A stretch of DNA of 64,000 nucleotides, from positions 1-64,000 of the forward strand of contig JABYQR010000015.1 of assembly GCA_022592445.1 (NCBI GenBank), read 5' to 3'. The stretch's first letter is position 1. Every line of letters starts with the position of its first letter. Shown here one piece after another: positions 21,697-33,142 of this stretch. The position numbers and the translations under genes were made by a program. A model generated the notes under the pieces. The model had not been told where the DNA came from and did not search any database. It saw only the letters and a program-made list of their open reading frames with translations. This DNA is from Cytidiella melzeri (taxonomy: Eukaryota > Basidiomycota > Agaricomycetes > Polyporales > Irpicaceae).

Positions 21697-22449
21697 GCAC
21701 GTCACTACCAGGAGGGGGGAAGGGAGGGGCACGTCACTGACAGGCTGACACTCAGTACTCAGTATTGATGAAGGGAGGCGCTGGGAACGCGGGAGAGCGG
21801 CGGGGAACTCAGTATTGATGGAGGAAGGCGCTGGGAGGGTAGGGGCGCCAAGGGACTCAGTATTGATGGGAGGAAGGGAGGGGCACGTCACTCACACTCA
21901 TTATTGATGGAGGAAGGCGCTGGGAACGCGGGAGAGCGGCGGGGAACTCATTATTGATGGAGGAAGGCGCTGGGAGGGCAGGGGTGCCAAGGGACTCAGT
22001 ATTGATGGGAGGAAGGGAGGGGCACGTCACTCACACTCATTATTGATGGAGGGAGGTGCTGGGAACGCGGTAGAGCGGCGGGAAACTCATTATTGATGGA
22101 GGAAGGCGCTGGGAGGGCAGGGGTGCCAAGGGACTCAGTATTGATGGGAGGAAGGGAGGGGCACGTCACTGACACTCAGTATTGATGGGATAACATACGA
22201 GGGCGCGACTGCGGGCGGGCAGAAACACCTACCTGACAAGCCGACGGTATGCTGATTGATCGGACCATCACATGCATAGCTGGGGGCTGTCTGAGGCGCG
22301 GACATTACGTTGTTTCCCTACACGGAAATAACAACATTATGCACGGTTTAACTAGTAGTATGCGCTACATAGCTGTTTGATTCTGGTTAGCTTGGCAATC
22401 CGGCCCGTATGCCAAGTATATTAGGTTACTGATGTAGGAGGTCCAGGTG
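21697..22449 (-). repeat. KDZ right terminal inverted repeat (753 bp)
   Basis: Mirror of 13327-14079, including the CATCAATA-type array (here read as ACTCAGTATTGATGG and ACTCATTATTGATGG). Ends CCAGGTG and is followed by the TSD catttgtt. Confidence 0.92.
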
Positions 22450-22457
22450 CATTTGTT
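22450..22457 (+). repeat. KDZ target-site duplication, right copy
   Basis: catttgtt, identical to 13319-13326. Confidence 0.9.
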
Positions 22458-22479
22458 TGTCTTGTTGGAACTCCGCTTC

Positions 22480-22566
22480 CCAAATCCGGTATCGCAAACG
22501 GCTGGTTCCGAGACTATGCCTCTGCAGCGAACGGTCTCTGTCGAACGTCTGGGTACGAGACTAGCC
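22480..22566 (-). repeat. diverged inverted repeat flanking the KDZ element, right copy
   Basis: Its reverse complement begins GCTAGTCTCGTACCCAGACG and ends near AGCGGAGTTCC, pairing with 13215-13290. It also resembles 7289-7335 (GTACCCAGATGTTCAACAGAG versus GTACCCAGACGTTCGACAGAG, both shortened here). Confidence 0.5.
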
Positions 22567-23298
22567 CACAGCGTGTCTGTGACACAGATGATCTTACTTA
22601 GAGCGACTTCCAAATTGATAGGCGGGCGCGTCTGAAACGTGCATAGGCGGACTGTGGTCTGGATGACAATCCGAAGTCGCCGACTGTTCTGGCCCCGCCG
22701 AAGGACGCACGGCACTGCAATGCCAGACAGCTCCGACCAATGATTGATGTACTCCGTCGTGGTCCGACTGCGTGAAATTTGTGAGCACCCGCCTATACTT
22801 TTGAAACTAGCTGTATGCGCAGCAGATTGATATCTGGATGCATACGGGTTCAATCCATGTCTGAAGCAACATATAAATAAAACACAGCGAACAAGAGTGG
22901 GTGATGGAGAGCGGCTGCAACAGCAAAGGAGGCGGTTGATGGGAGATCTCGTACAATGTGATGGCTAGGATGCAAAGCGATGAGTAGCGGTGCAAACAGG
23001 GGTACTTTTGATACAATGAATAGCAAGATGAGATACAAGCACTTACCTAGCGACGATTCTGCAGCTTGGTGTTGCGGAGGAATTCTCTCGTCTTGGCTGA
23101 TGAAGCGGTAGATCTGTGGTAATGTACGCCCCACATCACAAGGTTTGACATACGCTCCGTCGAGGGGTGCTAGAAATTGTCATGGGTTGAAAATGCGGCT
23201 GCCATCGATGGCGAGCGCGGGGGCAGTTCAGGTGACGCTCCGTTCGTGGCTAGCAAGGTTGTATTCGAAACCATGTAGCCGGCATACATACATGCGAT
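22567..23298 (-). other. gene-poor flank with a possible truncated host exon
   Basis: On the minus strand a coding-like segment from about 23170 to 23047 reads GAYVKPCDVGRTLPQIYRF and DERIPPQHQAAESSLG, ending at a strong GTAAGT donor. A branch-like and TTGCAG acceptor follows near 22918. I recognise no family and cannot find the rest of the gene, so this may be a host gene cut by rearrangement near the transposon island. Confidence 0.3.
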
Positions 23299-24685
23299 TT
23301 AACTTCGCTCAGACAACTCGACAGCATTTTTGAATGCACCAAGGAGAGCCGTGAGCTGCATCTTTTCATTCCCACCAGCAGCCAGTCGATGTCTGACGAT
23401 AGAAGAGTCAATCCCGACTAAAATCAAACTGAGAAGAGTGTCCTACTCTGTAGTAGCCAGGAAGTCTAGCAAGTATATACGCGCATGAGGCTTCAATTCG
23501 AGCTCCTCGACGTATTCGTATGCCCCGTTCAAAAGGTCTTGCAATGCTAGGCCTCGCTCGGTTTTCATTGTGGAGATCACTGCAACACATGTAAAGAGCA
23601 TGAACACGACCGGAAGGATTATGTGCTTACTCTTGTACGAAGTTGTGAACTCGTCTGAAAACATAGAATTCACAATGGTAGCGATATCTGAAGGATGTGG
23701 TGTTCCTGTACAGTGGTAAACTTCTGTTTCACCGATTAGGTCGTACGCAGCGTGACAGGCTTGAAGGACGTTTAAGGCTCGTCTCATGTCTCCTTTTGAA
23801 AGCTTCAGCAATGCTTTACGGCCGTCGTCAGTCAGCTTCACACTGTCGCCATGATCAGTCAATAATACCACTAATAACTAGTCATGACACGTACTCTTCA
23901 GCTTCAATAACACCGCTCAGCCTCTTCTCGACTTCCGTCATTGGTAGCGGAGAGAACCGAAAGCGTGTACATCGACTCTGGATGGCAGGAACAATCTTGT
24001 TCACGTAGTTGCAAATGATACAGAACCGGACGTTTTTTGTGTATTGCTCGATGACACGCCGCAACGCAGCCTGAGCAGCGGTTGTCATCATGTCCGCCTC
24101 GTCGAGTATTATGAGTTTGTAGCCTTTTGAGAAGAGGGTCCGCGTTTCGGCAAAGTTCTTGATTTGCTCGCGAACGACGTCAATACCACGGTCGTCTGAG
24201 GCGTTCAACTTCGGTGGACATCAGCTTGAAGTATGTTTCGTTTGAGCAAGTATACGCACCTCTAATATTTGTTTCCTGTAATCTGTGCCGTATATCCTTC
24301 GTGCGACAGCGAGAATAGTGGAGGTCTTTCCGGTACCCGGCGGACCATAGAAGAGCAGATGTGGTAAACGATTCTTCTCTATGAATTTCTCGACTAGCAC
24401 AAAGTTCGTCAGCGTACGCTGGCACTCATAGGTGTATGCAGCGGCGTACTTGTACTGGTAATATCCTTGTGAGATACAACGTCGTCCAAAGTGACGGGTC
24501 TGTATTTCTCTACCCTGTAGAGTGAACTTTTGTAAAATATCTCAGACACTTGGTTGACTCACTCACCATGGCAGGTTGTCTGCCTCAGCCGTGGCATCTG
24601 TCTGCTCTACTGCTTTTCCCTTGCCCTTTACCGATGGCCATTTCGGCGCAGCTTCCTCCATAACAGCATCTTCGCCGTCCGTCAT
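23299..24685 (-). CDS. RFC3: replication factor C subunit (yeast Rfc3 / human RFC5 type)
   Basis: An AAA+ clamp-loader subunit that helps load PCNA at primer-template junctions in the nucleus. From ATG 24685 ([16 protein letters not shown]) exons give [18 protein letters not shown], Walker [32 protein letters not shown], Walker [12 protein letters not shown], sensor-1 region [12 protein letters not shown] and the SRC arginine-finger motif [10 protein letters not shown]. The C-terminal region has [17 protein letters not shown] and [17 protein letters not shown] and ends [20 protein letters not shown], typical of Rfc3/RFC5. At least five short introns are visible. The stop is TAA at 23299-23301. 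The gene is divergent from the ubiquitin-S27a gene. Confidence 0.92.
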
Positions 24686-25063
24686 GAGCTAAATGCGTTT
24701 TCTGGCGAATGTGAGGGCTCAGTTTCGTGAAGAACGCGTTGAAGCGGACGCGTGTCGTAGATGAGAAACGCGTGACAGTAATGTCACGCGCACCGCAGTG
24801 ACTGGACGCGTCTCGGTGATTCACGTCTCGGAGCTTAGCGGGGCTTGAACCTTGTTTGTAATGCGCACGGGCCAACAACACACCGGGGAATACCGAGGTA
24901 TATAATGTTCGAGTCTGCGCAGTCCAAACCCTTCCACAATACGACAGATTTCGCTTTTGTCGACGACTCCATCGTTCAGCTCGTTGGACAGACAGAGGCA
25001 TCTGTAAGGTCAGTGCTGTCTGCAACTCCTTTCAGGAGTGGTTCTTGATCATGATTCCACAGG
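24686..25063. promoter_or_regulatory. bidirectional promoter region of RFC and ubiquitin-S27a genes
   Basis: 378 bp between divergent start codons. A TATATAATG box at 24899 lies 165 bp upstream of the ubiquitin ATG. Two near-palindromic ACGCGT-containing stretches (around 24749 and 24807) resemble MluI cell-cycle boxes known from budding yeast replication genes; that role here is inference. Confidence 0.45.
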
Positions 25064-25775
<712 letters not shown>

Positions 25776-26343
25776 ATGAAATGATGTAGCGTACCACCCG
25801 CGAGTATGCCTTGTATGTCGTAATACGTCACAGCCATATTGTCAGCCGTTTCATTGATTGATCATGACCGTGAATCCGTTGAGATTTGCGTGGTCGTTAC
25901 CCATCTCGACGTCAGTCTGACAAGCTTTCGGAGCGTTATCAATTCACACTACTAGCCGTTTTGCTTCAAGGAGGTTTTCAGAACTTTCCTCTGGACTCAC
26001 TGCAAACGGCTACTGCAAGCTCTGTGGCCTGCTCTAATCCAGGGCAGAGTCATCGGAAATGGGGCACGTCGAGTATGCAACTTTGAAAAATCACCGTTGA
26101 TCATTACCAAAGGATGTTTCAAACCCATCACCGTGCCATCTACTTCAAGCTTTGATCTCGTATGGTCAAACATGTATGGTCAAACACAAGGCCTACTGCC
26201 AAGTCTATTATCAAGAACACCGATGGATGTGAATCCCTAGCTCCAGCTATCTCCCCACCTCTTTCCTTTCTCCCTCACTTCTTTCGGTCGGACGTACAGG
26301 TTACTCCGCTCTGCGTCCACGCAGCACATTTCTTGTCGATCAC
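25776..26343. other. intergenic, no gene recognised
   Basis: Contains the 3' untranslated region of the ubiquitin-S27a gene. Short open frames show no family resemblance. Confidence 0.5.
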
Positions 26344-27170
26344 TTGGAGTTCGCTACCTTGTTTTTCTTCGCTGCTGCTTTCTTCGCGGTGTCGGTCTTG
26401 TCGGCGCCCGTTAAGAGAGAGGATTATGAAGTTCTCGTTGCCTTCACTCGAGTTCCCTTGTTTGGTGTTGAACCTGGACAAAACCCCGACGGCAATGGGT
26501 AATAAGCAATATTCGATATTATCCCAAAGGGATCCTTCGCTCACGTCGCTTGCGTAGTTTCTGTGACGGTATCCCAGACAAAGACGGTAAACCCGTCAAG
26601 ATCCCTTGTCGCTGTCCCCCACCACGTGCAGAATTCAATCAGGTTTGTATCTCCTCAAAGACTCGAACTGGATAATTACTGAATCACAATGTAGAAGCTT
26701 TTGGATGCAGTCAACGTCTCCGGATGGAAAAAATCTAAGCAGGGGACCGACTATGACTGGCCTGGGCGTAACCAGAAAGAATGATAATAGACTCCGCATC
26801 AGAACCTCAGAACACGTACTTGCGAAAATATGCAATTGCCCCATTGAGTCAACCTCCTTCGCCGCGCAGTTGCATGCCCTTAAACGCTGAAACATCATCT
26901 CGTCGCTCGTGACAATTGCTGCATTGTCAGCAGCTCACAGCTGCACTCGCTCCTGATCATGCTCCTTTGGCTGGTGTGGACCCCACTGGCACTGGTGACA
27001 GCGACGGCGCTGTCAGGAAAACCAACGGTCAGCCCTACTTCATGCTCTCCTAGGTTTCAAGAGCTGACAACTCCTTTTCTACATTTAGTCCCTTCATGTC
27101 GACGACGTTCTCCGCTCAGCTCGCTGCTGCGGCAGCATGAGCTAGGGGTGTTCCTATGTTTTGGATAATC
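26344..27170 (+). pseudogene. degenerate small secreted-protein gene
   Basis: A hydrophobic leader (FATLFFFAAAFFAVSVLSAP) is followed by VKREDYEVLVAFTRVPLFG and, after a clean intron (about 26499-26557), FCDGIPDKDGKPVKIPCRCP and PPRAEFNQ, then another intron and KLLDAVNVSG. The leader has no usable ATG; TTGGAG sits where ATGAAG would be expected. Downstream frames break (two stops after WPGRNQKE), although coding-like DHAPLAGVDPTGTGDSDGAV and STTFSAQLAAAA appear further on. The leader and Cys pairs suggest a secreted fungal protein of unknown role, now decayed; a functional start in another exon is possible. Confidence 0.45.
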
Positions 27171-27738
27171 TTATGATGAAATGATTGTAGGATATCACGC
27201 CCTGCTACTTTCAGGACTTGCGGACCTCTTAAAAGTTTCCGGTGCAAGTTTCAAGCTTCAGCGCATCACCGCCACACTTTTTGTACTGCGCGAGTTTTGT
27301 GTGCCAGAGCCTTGTAGTCTACACAGCCTCCACGCACAAGTGTATGAGCCACGGGCTTGATACCTGAAATCTCATGGCGAAACTGTGAACGATCAAGCTT
27401 CAAGCTTCGAGCTCGAGTCTGCAGCCTGAGTACATTTACTTTACACAACCTCCGTTGATTGGAGCACCCTCGTCAGGAAGTGAGCTTCGGTAGTTACTGT
27501 ATGTATTATGAGTTATCCCGTATTGTACCAATCCAAAGCCTGAGCCATACGCTGTGGTCTCCGGCTGACCACGTCAATCGTGGCCTCTCAGAAATTCAAT
27601 CAATGCTCACCCCCAGTTCGTTGCAACAGCTTGTGCCAGACTGTTCGACTCGAATGGTGGAAGCAACTTCAGCTTTGTGGCGCACAGATCAATCATCCAG
27701 GCTACGAGTTGGCGCCCCAGCCTGCCTGTAGCCTATAG
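27171..27738. other. intergenic, no gene recognised
   Basis: Upstream region of the CLC gene. Open frames on both strands (27266-27448, 27459-27731) have no family resemblance. An extra 5' exon of the CLC gene could lie here. Confidence 0.4.
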
Positions 27739-30700
27739 ATGACGACCACAGCGAACCTGCTCATGTCTCAGGTTTTGTACGTCGCCACGCTCGTTACACT
27801 ACGCTCAACTAACTTGCGGCAGACGACACCTACCGTGGTTCGATATCCGTACTCAACGGCGCGACGATCTGGCAGAGGCAGAAGCGTTCGATTTAGAAGG
27901 ATCCAGGTCCTCCTCATTCGAATTACTTGAGCCAGGAAGATACACACACAGCACACCAAAGGTCACAGAGCGTGTACAGTATGAAGACGGGAGCACCATA
28001 GATTGGCAGCGAGAGGAGGCTGCAGAGCGGGAACGGAAGCGAAGTCTGCGAGTGCGCGGTACGTTTGCGCCCGCCTGGTATTCAGCGCGTACATGGCTCG
28101 CCCTCGTATCCACGGGAATTGGCATAGGAGTAGCGGGTGCTTGGCTTGACGTACTAGTTAGATGGTGCGTCTTTGATCATTCTCTCGGGATAATTTTCTC
28201 GGGAATGAGAACTCAGAAGTAGCTGCTTAGGTTAGGCGACCTGCGTGACGGTCGATGCGTCTACGGTTTTTTCTACAACCAAGTCGCGTGCTGTAGCGGA
28301 CTAGATCGTAAGTTCTGGTTTTTTGTCATGTGTTTTCTCGCTCATATACCATGGTCATCGAAAGCGGGAGAGGTATGCCAGGAATGGCAGACCTGGAGCG
28401 AATACTTCCACATCACGTCCATTTTGGGGTCATCGCTACTACAGTCATGGACGTACATTGCGCTTTCCGTAAGGCAGATTCACAAGTCGCTCCCAATGTT
28501 CGCTGAAGGCCGCTCGGTGTAGATTGCTTTTGCCACCAGTGCAGCGGTTTTGGTCGTCACTTATGCACCCTAGTACGTTCGTCTCCACATTCTACTTTCC
28601 CACATATAAAACTCACACAATTGCAGTGCGTTTCATACAGGAAGTACGTCAATTGATAATTCTACTGAGGAGAGCGCTGACAGCTTCCTCAACCAGTACC
28701 GGAAATCAAAGCTGTAAGTTGGTCACTGAACTTTTGCGCTCCGATGCACCGGGCAGACCATGGACCCACTTTCAGATTCTAAGTGGCTACGTGTTTGACG
28801 CCTTCCTCGGCGGATGGACGTTACTCATCAAGGCTCTTGGATTGGCTCTTGCAGTTGCGTCGGGACTTTCCCTTGGAAAGGAGGTGCGTATCGTTTGCCC
28901 TAGCGGTCCTTCCTCCCCTTACGAGACCATATTCAGGGTCCATTGGTACATGTAGCATGCTGCATGGCCTTTCTCTTGTCCAAGGTCTTCAGGTTGAATC
29001 CAACTGAGTGTGAGTTAGCTACGATTGCCCGTCTTCTGATATAAACCATGCTGACAAACGTTCTTAAGCCCAAAAACGCAAATTGCTTGCCGCAGCCGCG
29101 TCAGCTGGTGTTTCGGTCGCATTCGGAAGCCCACTCGGCGGCGTTCTCTTTGGCCTTGAAGAACTGGACACCTTTGCTTTCAGTAATGAGACCGATGTCA
29201 TGTGGCGTGGCTTCGTCACCAGTGTCATTGCCGCAGTTTCTTTGCAGTATGTGGACCCGTTCGGAACGTCGAAACTGGTTCTTTTCCAGGTTTCTGGTGT
29301 GAGTGATACTTGGAAGGGCTTTGAGCTGGTAAGTCAAGCAGTCTTGCACTTGGAATTCTATCGATGAGATTGTTGCAGATACCTGTATGCGTGCTCGCTG
29401 CGATAGGAGTAAGTCGTTTTCGATTTGGTCGAAGACTATCTTTGATTTTGATCATATTTGTTTAGGGCGCATTAGGGTCGTTGCTTATACGACTTAATGC
29501 GGCTGCAGCTGTATATCGTCACAATAGTGCTTTGCGCGAGTGGCCAATTCTCGAAGTGGTCGGCTTTACGGCCATCACAGCTGCAGTCAGCTACTTGGTC
29601 AGTCTCATCCTCTCCTCCGACGGCTTGGCGTGATGTCAAAGTACTTCATGTTTACCGACACTACAATTACTCAGGTTGTGTTCCTCCGTGTACAGTCTTC
29701 GGAGCTAGTCGCGAACCTTTTCCAGGAATGCGGACCTTCAAAAGCTGACTATCATGGATTATGCAAGTAAGTGAGGCTTTGGAGAAGCTGTGCATTGTCT
29801 CATGAGAAACGACAACAGCCCGACTGCTCTTTGGCGCAACATCTTTCTGCTCGTGCTAACGGCCCTTATAAAAGTGCTCCTCACCGCGTGGACATTTGGA
29901 ATGATGGTATGTGCATTTCTATCAGTGACACAAATATTCATGGACGCTCTCGCAGATCCCCGCCGGTATTTTCTTACCAACGATTACTATTGGCGCCTGC
30001 CTTGGGCGGGCCATGGGTCTGCTAACGTGAGTACAGCCCTTGTGCTTCTGTCAGGCGATTCACGCGCATCATTTCCTTCAGCCAAGGTTTATACCGTGCC
30101 TATCCCGAGGCTTGGATATTCGCATCTTGTCCTCCAGACCCGACAGTACAGTGCATATCCCCTGGTTTTTACGCTGTTGTAGGAGCATCCGCAATGCTCG
30201 GAGGTGTCACGCGTATGACAGGTGCGCCTGCTCTAGGTCTTGAAACATGAAGCTCGTTTCACTGATTCCCGCTAGTTTCCCTTGTGGTGATCGTCTTCGA
30301 ACTTACCGGTGCGCTATCGCACGTCTTGCCCATCATGATATCGGTCGTAGGGTCGAAGTGGGTGGGCGACGCGCTTGGTAAAGAAGGGATATACACCGTG
30401 TGGATTGCCATGCGGTCCTATCCGTGGCTGCCGCCTAGCGATTACAGAGACAACGGACGGACGGCGGCGAGTATCATGAAGAGCACTGATAAGCTCGTGG
30501 TCATACGCGATGAGGAAACTGATGGGAGCGATGGTGAGAGGACAATCGGAGCTCTGAAAGACTTCGTCGCAAAGCATGGGTATCATGGATTTCCAGTTGT
30601 CACGCAGGGTAACATGCTGGTTGGATTTGTGGTCCGGGACAAAGTCAGAGCGTACCTCAGTGTGTTCTTGTTCGTGCCAGAACTGGTGGGTATGACTAAC

Positions 30701-31076
30701 CGTCAAAATTTTAGACCTGATTAGCACCGAAACGGAAGATTCCCTGAGTCGACGATGGACGTTCATCGCTGCCACTGCTCGAAGAAATACAGATCTCGTT
30801 GACCTATCGTCACTACTCGATGAAGCGGTGCTGCAGCTACGGAAGGAGGTTCCTCTGCAGATCGTAGTGGGAATGTTCCAAAAGATGGTGTGTGATTTCA
30901 CTTCGCTGCGGGTCCTGTAACCTGACGACCCGCTGTTACAGAACCTTCGACATGTTTTGTTTTCACATGCGGGGAGGTTGACAGGCCTTGTCACAAAAAC
31001 AGACATCGTGTGGCTGTTAAATGCACATCTTCCGCGCACTGGCGCACTTTCTCAGCCTGGTATAGTCACTGAGTAG
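27739..31076 (+). CDS. CLC chloride channel/transporter with CBS domains
   Basis: About 15 short exons encode a CLC protein, an intracellular or plasma-membrane Cl- channel or Cl-/H+ exchanger. From ATG 27739 a cytosolic N-terminus ([20 protein letters not shown]) precedes the membrane domain: [52 protein letters not shown] with the gating glutamate, [33 protein letters not shown] loop, [18 protein letters not shown] and [18 protein letters not shown], then [15 protein letters not shown]. Two C-terminal CBS domains follow ([14 protein letters not shown]...[20 protein letters not shown]...[13 protein letters not shown]). The stop is TAG at 31074. The KEGP glutamate fits exchanger-type CLCs. 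The start codon is the least certain part. Confidence 0.9.
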
Positions 31077-31419
31077 ATCTTGCGTGCATTGTTGACTGTT
31101 TCGTACGATCAGATATTCAATCAATGTACTCGAAGGGAACCCGTCCGTTGGAATTTGAAGGAAAGTCTTGCAAGCCTAGAGCTGCGATTCGAAATCATTG
31201 CAGAGCCCAGCAAGTGTTGCTCATGACATCGTGGCACAACGTTGAAAAGGGTTGTGTACAGCTAACCGCTAGCTATTCCCAGGGCCATATGGCTCTCAGA
31301 AAGCCCAATTCTCGACTACCTCCGAATCATTCTAATATTGGGCATCAGAAGACACCTTTCACAAGATCATTCTCGTCCTTGATTCACAGGGCAACCGTGG
31401 CCACACGTCGCATACCAAG
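31077..31419. other. intergenic, no gene recognised
   Basis: Open frame 31124-31564 (+) is antisense to the more protein-like minus-strand frame at 31420-31744. Nothing else seen. Confidence 0.4.
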
Positions 31420-31744
31420 CTATGAGCGCCAATACGCACTCATTTCTCGTGCGTCTATCTCATTTTGGCGTGTACCGTCAGATTCAGAGCCAAAGCTGAC
31501 AGGCTCTGTAACAGACATCATCGGCCTGCTCTCGTCGTCTCCCAGCTGCCACTGGAAAGACTGAAACTCTTTCACTAGCCATAGCTTGACAGCGTCAAGT
31601 CCGGCCGGAGCGGGATCAGCCCCTTCTGGGAGACGTACGCGTATTGCCCTCGCGACATACCAACTTGGGATGTTGTTGGTAGTACGGCCATGACATCGTA
31701 ACAGACCGTCAAGATGAGTAGCCACTGTCAAGAAGTTCAAGCTG
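31420..31744 (-). CDS. hypothetical protein, partial model
   Basis: The minus-strand frame contains THLDGLLRCHGRTTNNIPSW, YVARAIRVRLPEGADPAPAG and AVKLWLVKEFQSFQWQLGDD, with balanced composition and predicted helices, unlike random frames nearby. A splice acceptor-like sequence (TTGCAG or TTGACAG) precedes VATHLDG near 31725-31740, so a 5' exon may be missing. It lies between the 3' end of the CLC gene and the lipase start. I do not recognise the family. Confidence 0.35.
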
Positions 31745-31879
31745 CAAAAGATACATAAACGCAGCGGCTTTGCTCTTGCGTTCCTCAGCACCCCGGAGGT
31801 CTCATTGTCGCAGTCTTCCTCAGTTTCCTATCCCTCTTTCACTTTCACGGCCCTTTGGTGGCGTTCGTTTTTGCTCAGG

Positions 31880-33142
31880 ATGCGTTCCGTCTCTTCCACT
31901 CTTTCTTTGCTTCTGCTTGTTTGCCTCGCTCGTGCAGCACCTGCACCTATCCCTCTCTTTGGTATCAACCTTGGATCAGGCCCTACGACAGACGGCACTC
32001 CCACTCCCGTCTCGCAGAGCGTGGTTAACAGCCAGCTGCAAAGACCTGCTTTCTTTTCTAGGGCTGTATACTGCTCACCGGCTTCCGTGTCTTCGTTGTC
32101 TTGTGGTGCGCCTTGCGATGTGATCAACACCATGAAAGTCCTGGCAAGCGGTGGCGACGGAGGCGAGACGCCCCAATGTGAGTGGTACAACCCGTAAAGT
32201 GTACTACATAGTCAGCATCTGACTCTCGAGCAGTTTTTGTTTCTCAAGATCCAGACACGCAGACCATCGTAGTTGCTCATCAGGGTACCGACCCCGAAAA
32301 GATCTTGTCTATTGCCAACGATGTAGAAATTGCACAAGTTGACATCGACAATGCCCGTTTCCCTAGCTCAGCAGGTTGGTAATATCTTGATCATGATGCC
32401 CATAATAAGCGTGAATGATGATCATACTTCCGAATGATAGCTGGTGTGAAGGTTCACGACGGATTTCAACAAACTCAAAACCGAACATCTACGCAGGTGT
32501 TGTCTACTGTTCAGTCCGCATTGTCGTCGACTGGCTTCAAGCGCGTTCTGACAACAGGTATGCGTGACGTTAACCCATTGATACTGATCGTTGATCTTTT
32601 CTCACCAGGCCATTCGTTGGGTGCTGCGGTTGCTACGCTCGATGCTGTGATGCTTCGCCAGCAACTCAGCTCAGACGTCGAGGTGGACTCTGTCGTCTTC
32701 GGTCTGCCTCGGGTTGGTAACCAGGCATTCGCGGATATGGTCGATGCTATCGTATGTTCCCTCATGTCTTCTGGGTGTACCTTCGAGGTGTTGACTTTTC
32801 GCTGCTCCCTACAGATCCCCTCCTTCACCCATGTCACCAACCAGAACGATCCGGTACCGGTCGTCCCACCTCGCTTTTTGGCCTACCAACATCCTCAAGG
32901 CGAGGTTCACATCACTCAGGTGTCATCCGCTGGTGATGGGACATTAGAAGCATGCCCCGGGCAAGAGAACGATGTTAGTCCCTATCCACTTTTGCTTTCG
33001 CTGGCGTATTTGTATATCTTTGCTCATGTCTTCGTCACAGCAATGCTCTGAAGGAAACGACCTCATTGATTCATCTGTGTCCGACCACCTCGGTCCCTAC
33101 TTCAACGACATCTCGTTCGGCGGCTCTGCCTGCCCTGCCTGA
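31880..33142 (+). CDS. secreted class-3 lipase (alpha/beta hydrolase)
   Basis: A triacylglycerol lipase or feruloyl-esterase-like enzyme of the lipase_3 family, probably secreted. ATG 31880 starts a signal peptide (MRSVSSTLSLLLLVCLARAA). Exons give FFSRAVYCSPASVSSLSCGA, TIVVAHQGTDPEKILSIAND, VKVHDGFQQTQNRTSTQV, the nucleophile elbow GHSLGAAVATLDAV (Ser of GHSLG), VFGLPRVGNQAFADMVD, HVTNQNDPVPVVPP (catalytic Asp) and VSDHLGPYFNDI (catalytic His), ending TGA at 33140. About 300 residues, normal for the family. At least five introns of about 50 nt are seen. The whole triad is present, so the enzyme is probably active. Confidence 0.92.

Larger units (their letters stand above)
13327..22449. mobile_element. 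KDZ (Kyakuja-Dileera-Zisupton) DNA transposon with cargo genes
   Basis: A 9,123-bp unit is bounded by 753-bp near-identical terminal inverted repeats (termini CACCTGGACCTCC) and an exact 8-bp target-site duplication. Inside are a minus-strand KDZ transposase gene (14420-17808) and two plus-strand genes of unknown role (18052-19428 and 19596-21276). The transposase family is identified by DGNNSLKR, ACRHGLALWVIDMV, GYDVGCSF, CAFHGYSHSYTCQLEYHP and GLEDLETMERIFS. KDZ elements are known to be abundant in basidiomycetes, some beside TET/JBP dioxygenase genes; no TET/JBP gene is visible here. TIR identity suggests recent movement, while the transposase lesions suggest that it moved in trans or died recently. 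Confidence 0.93.
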
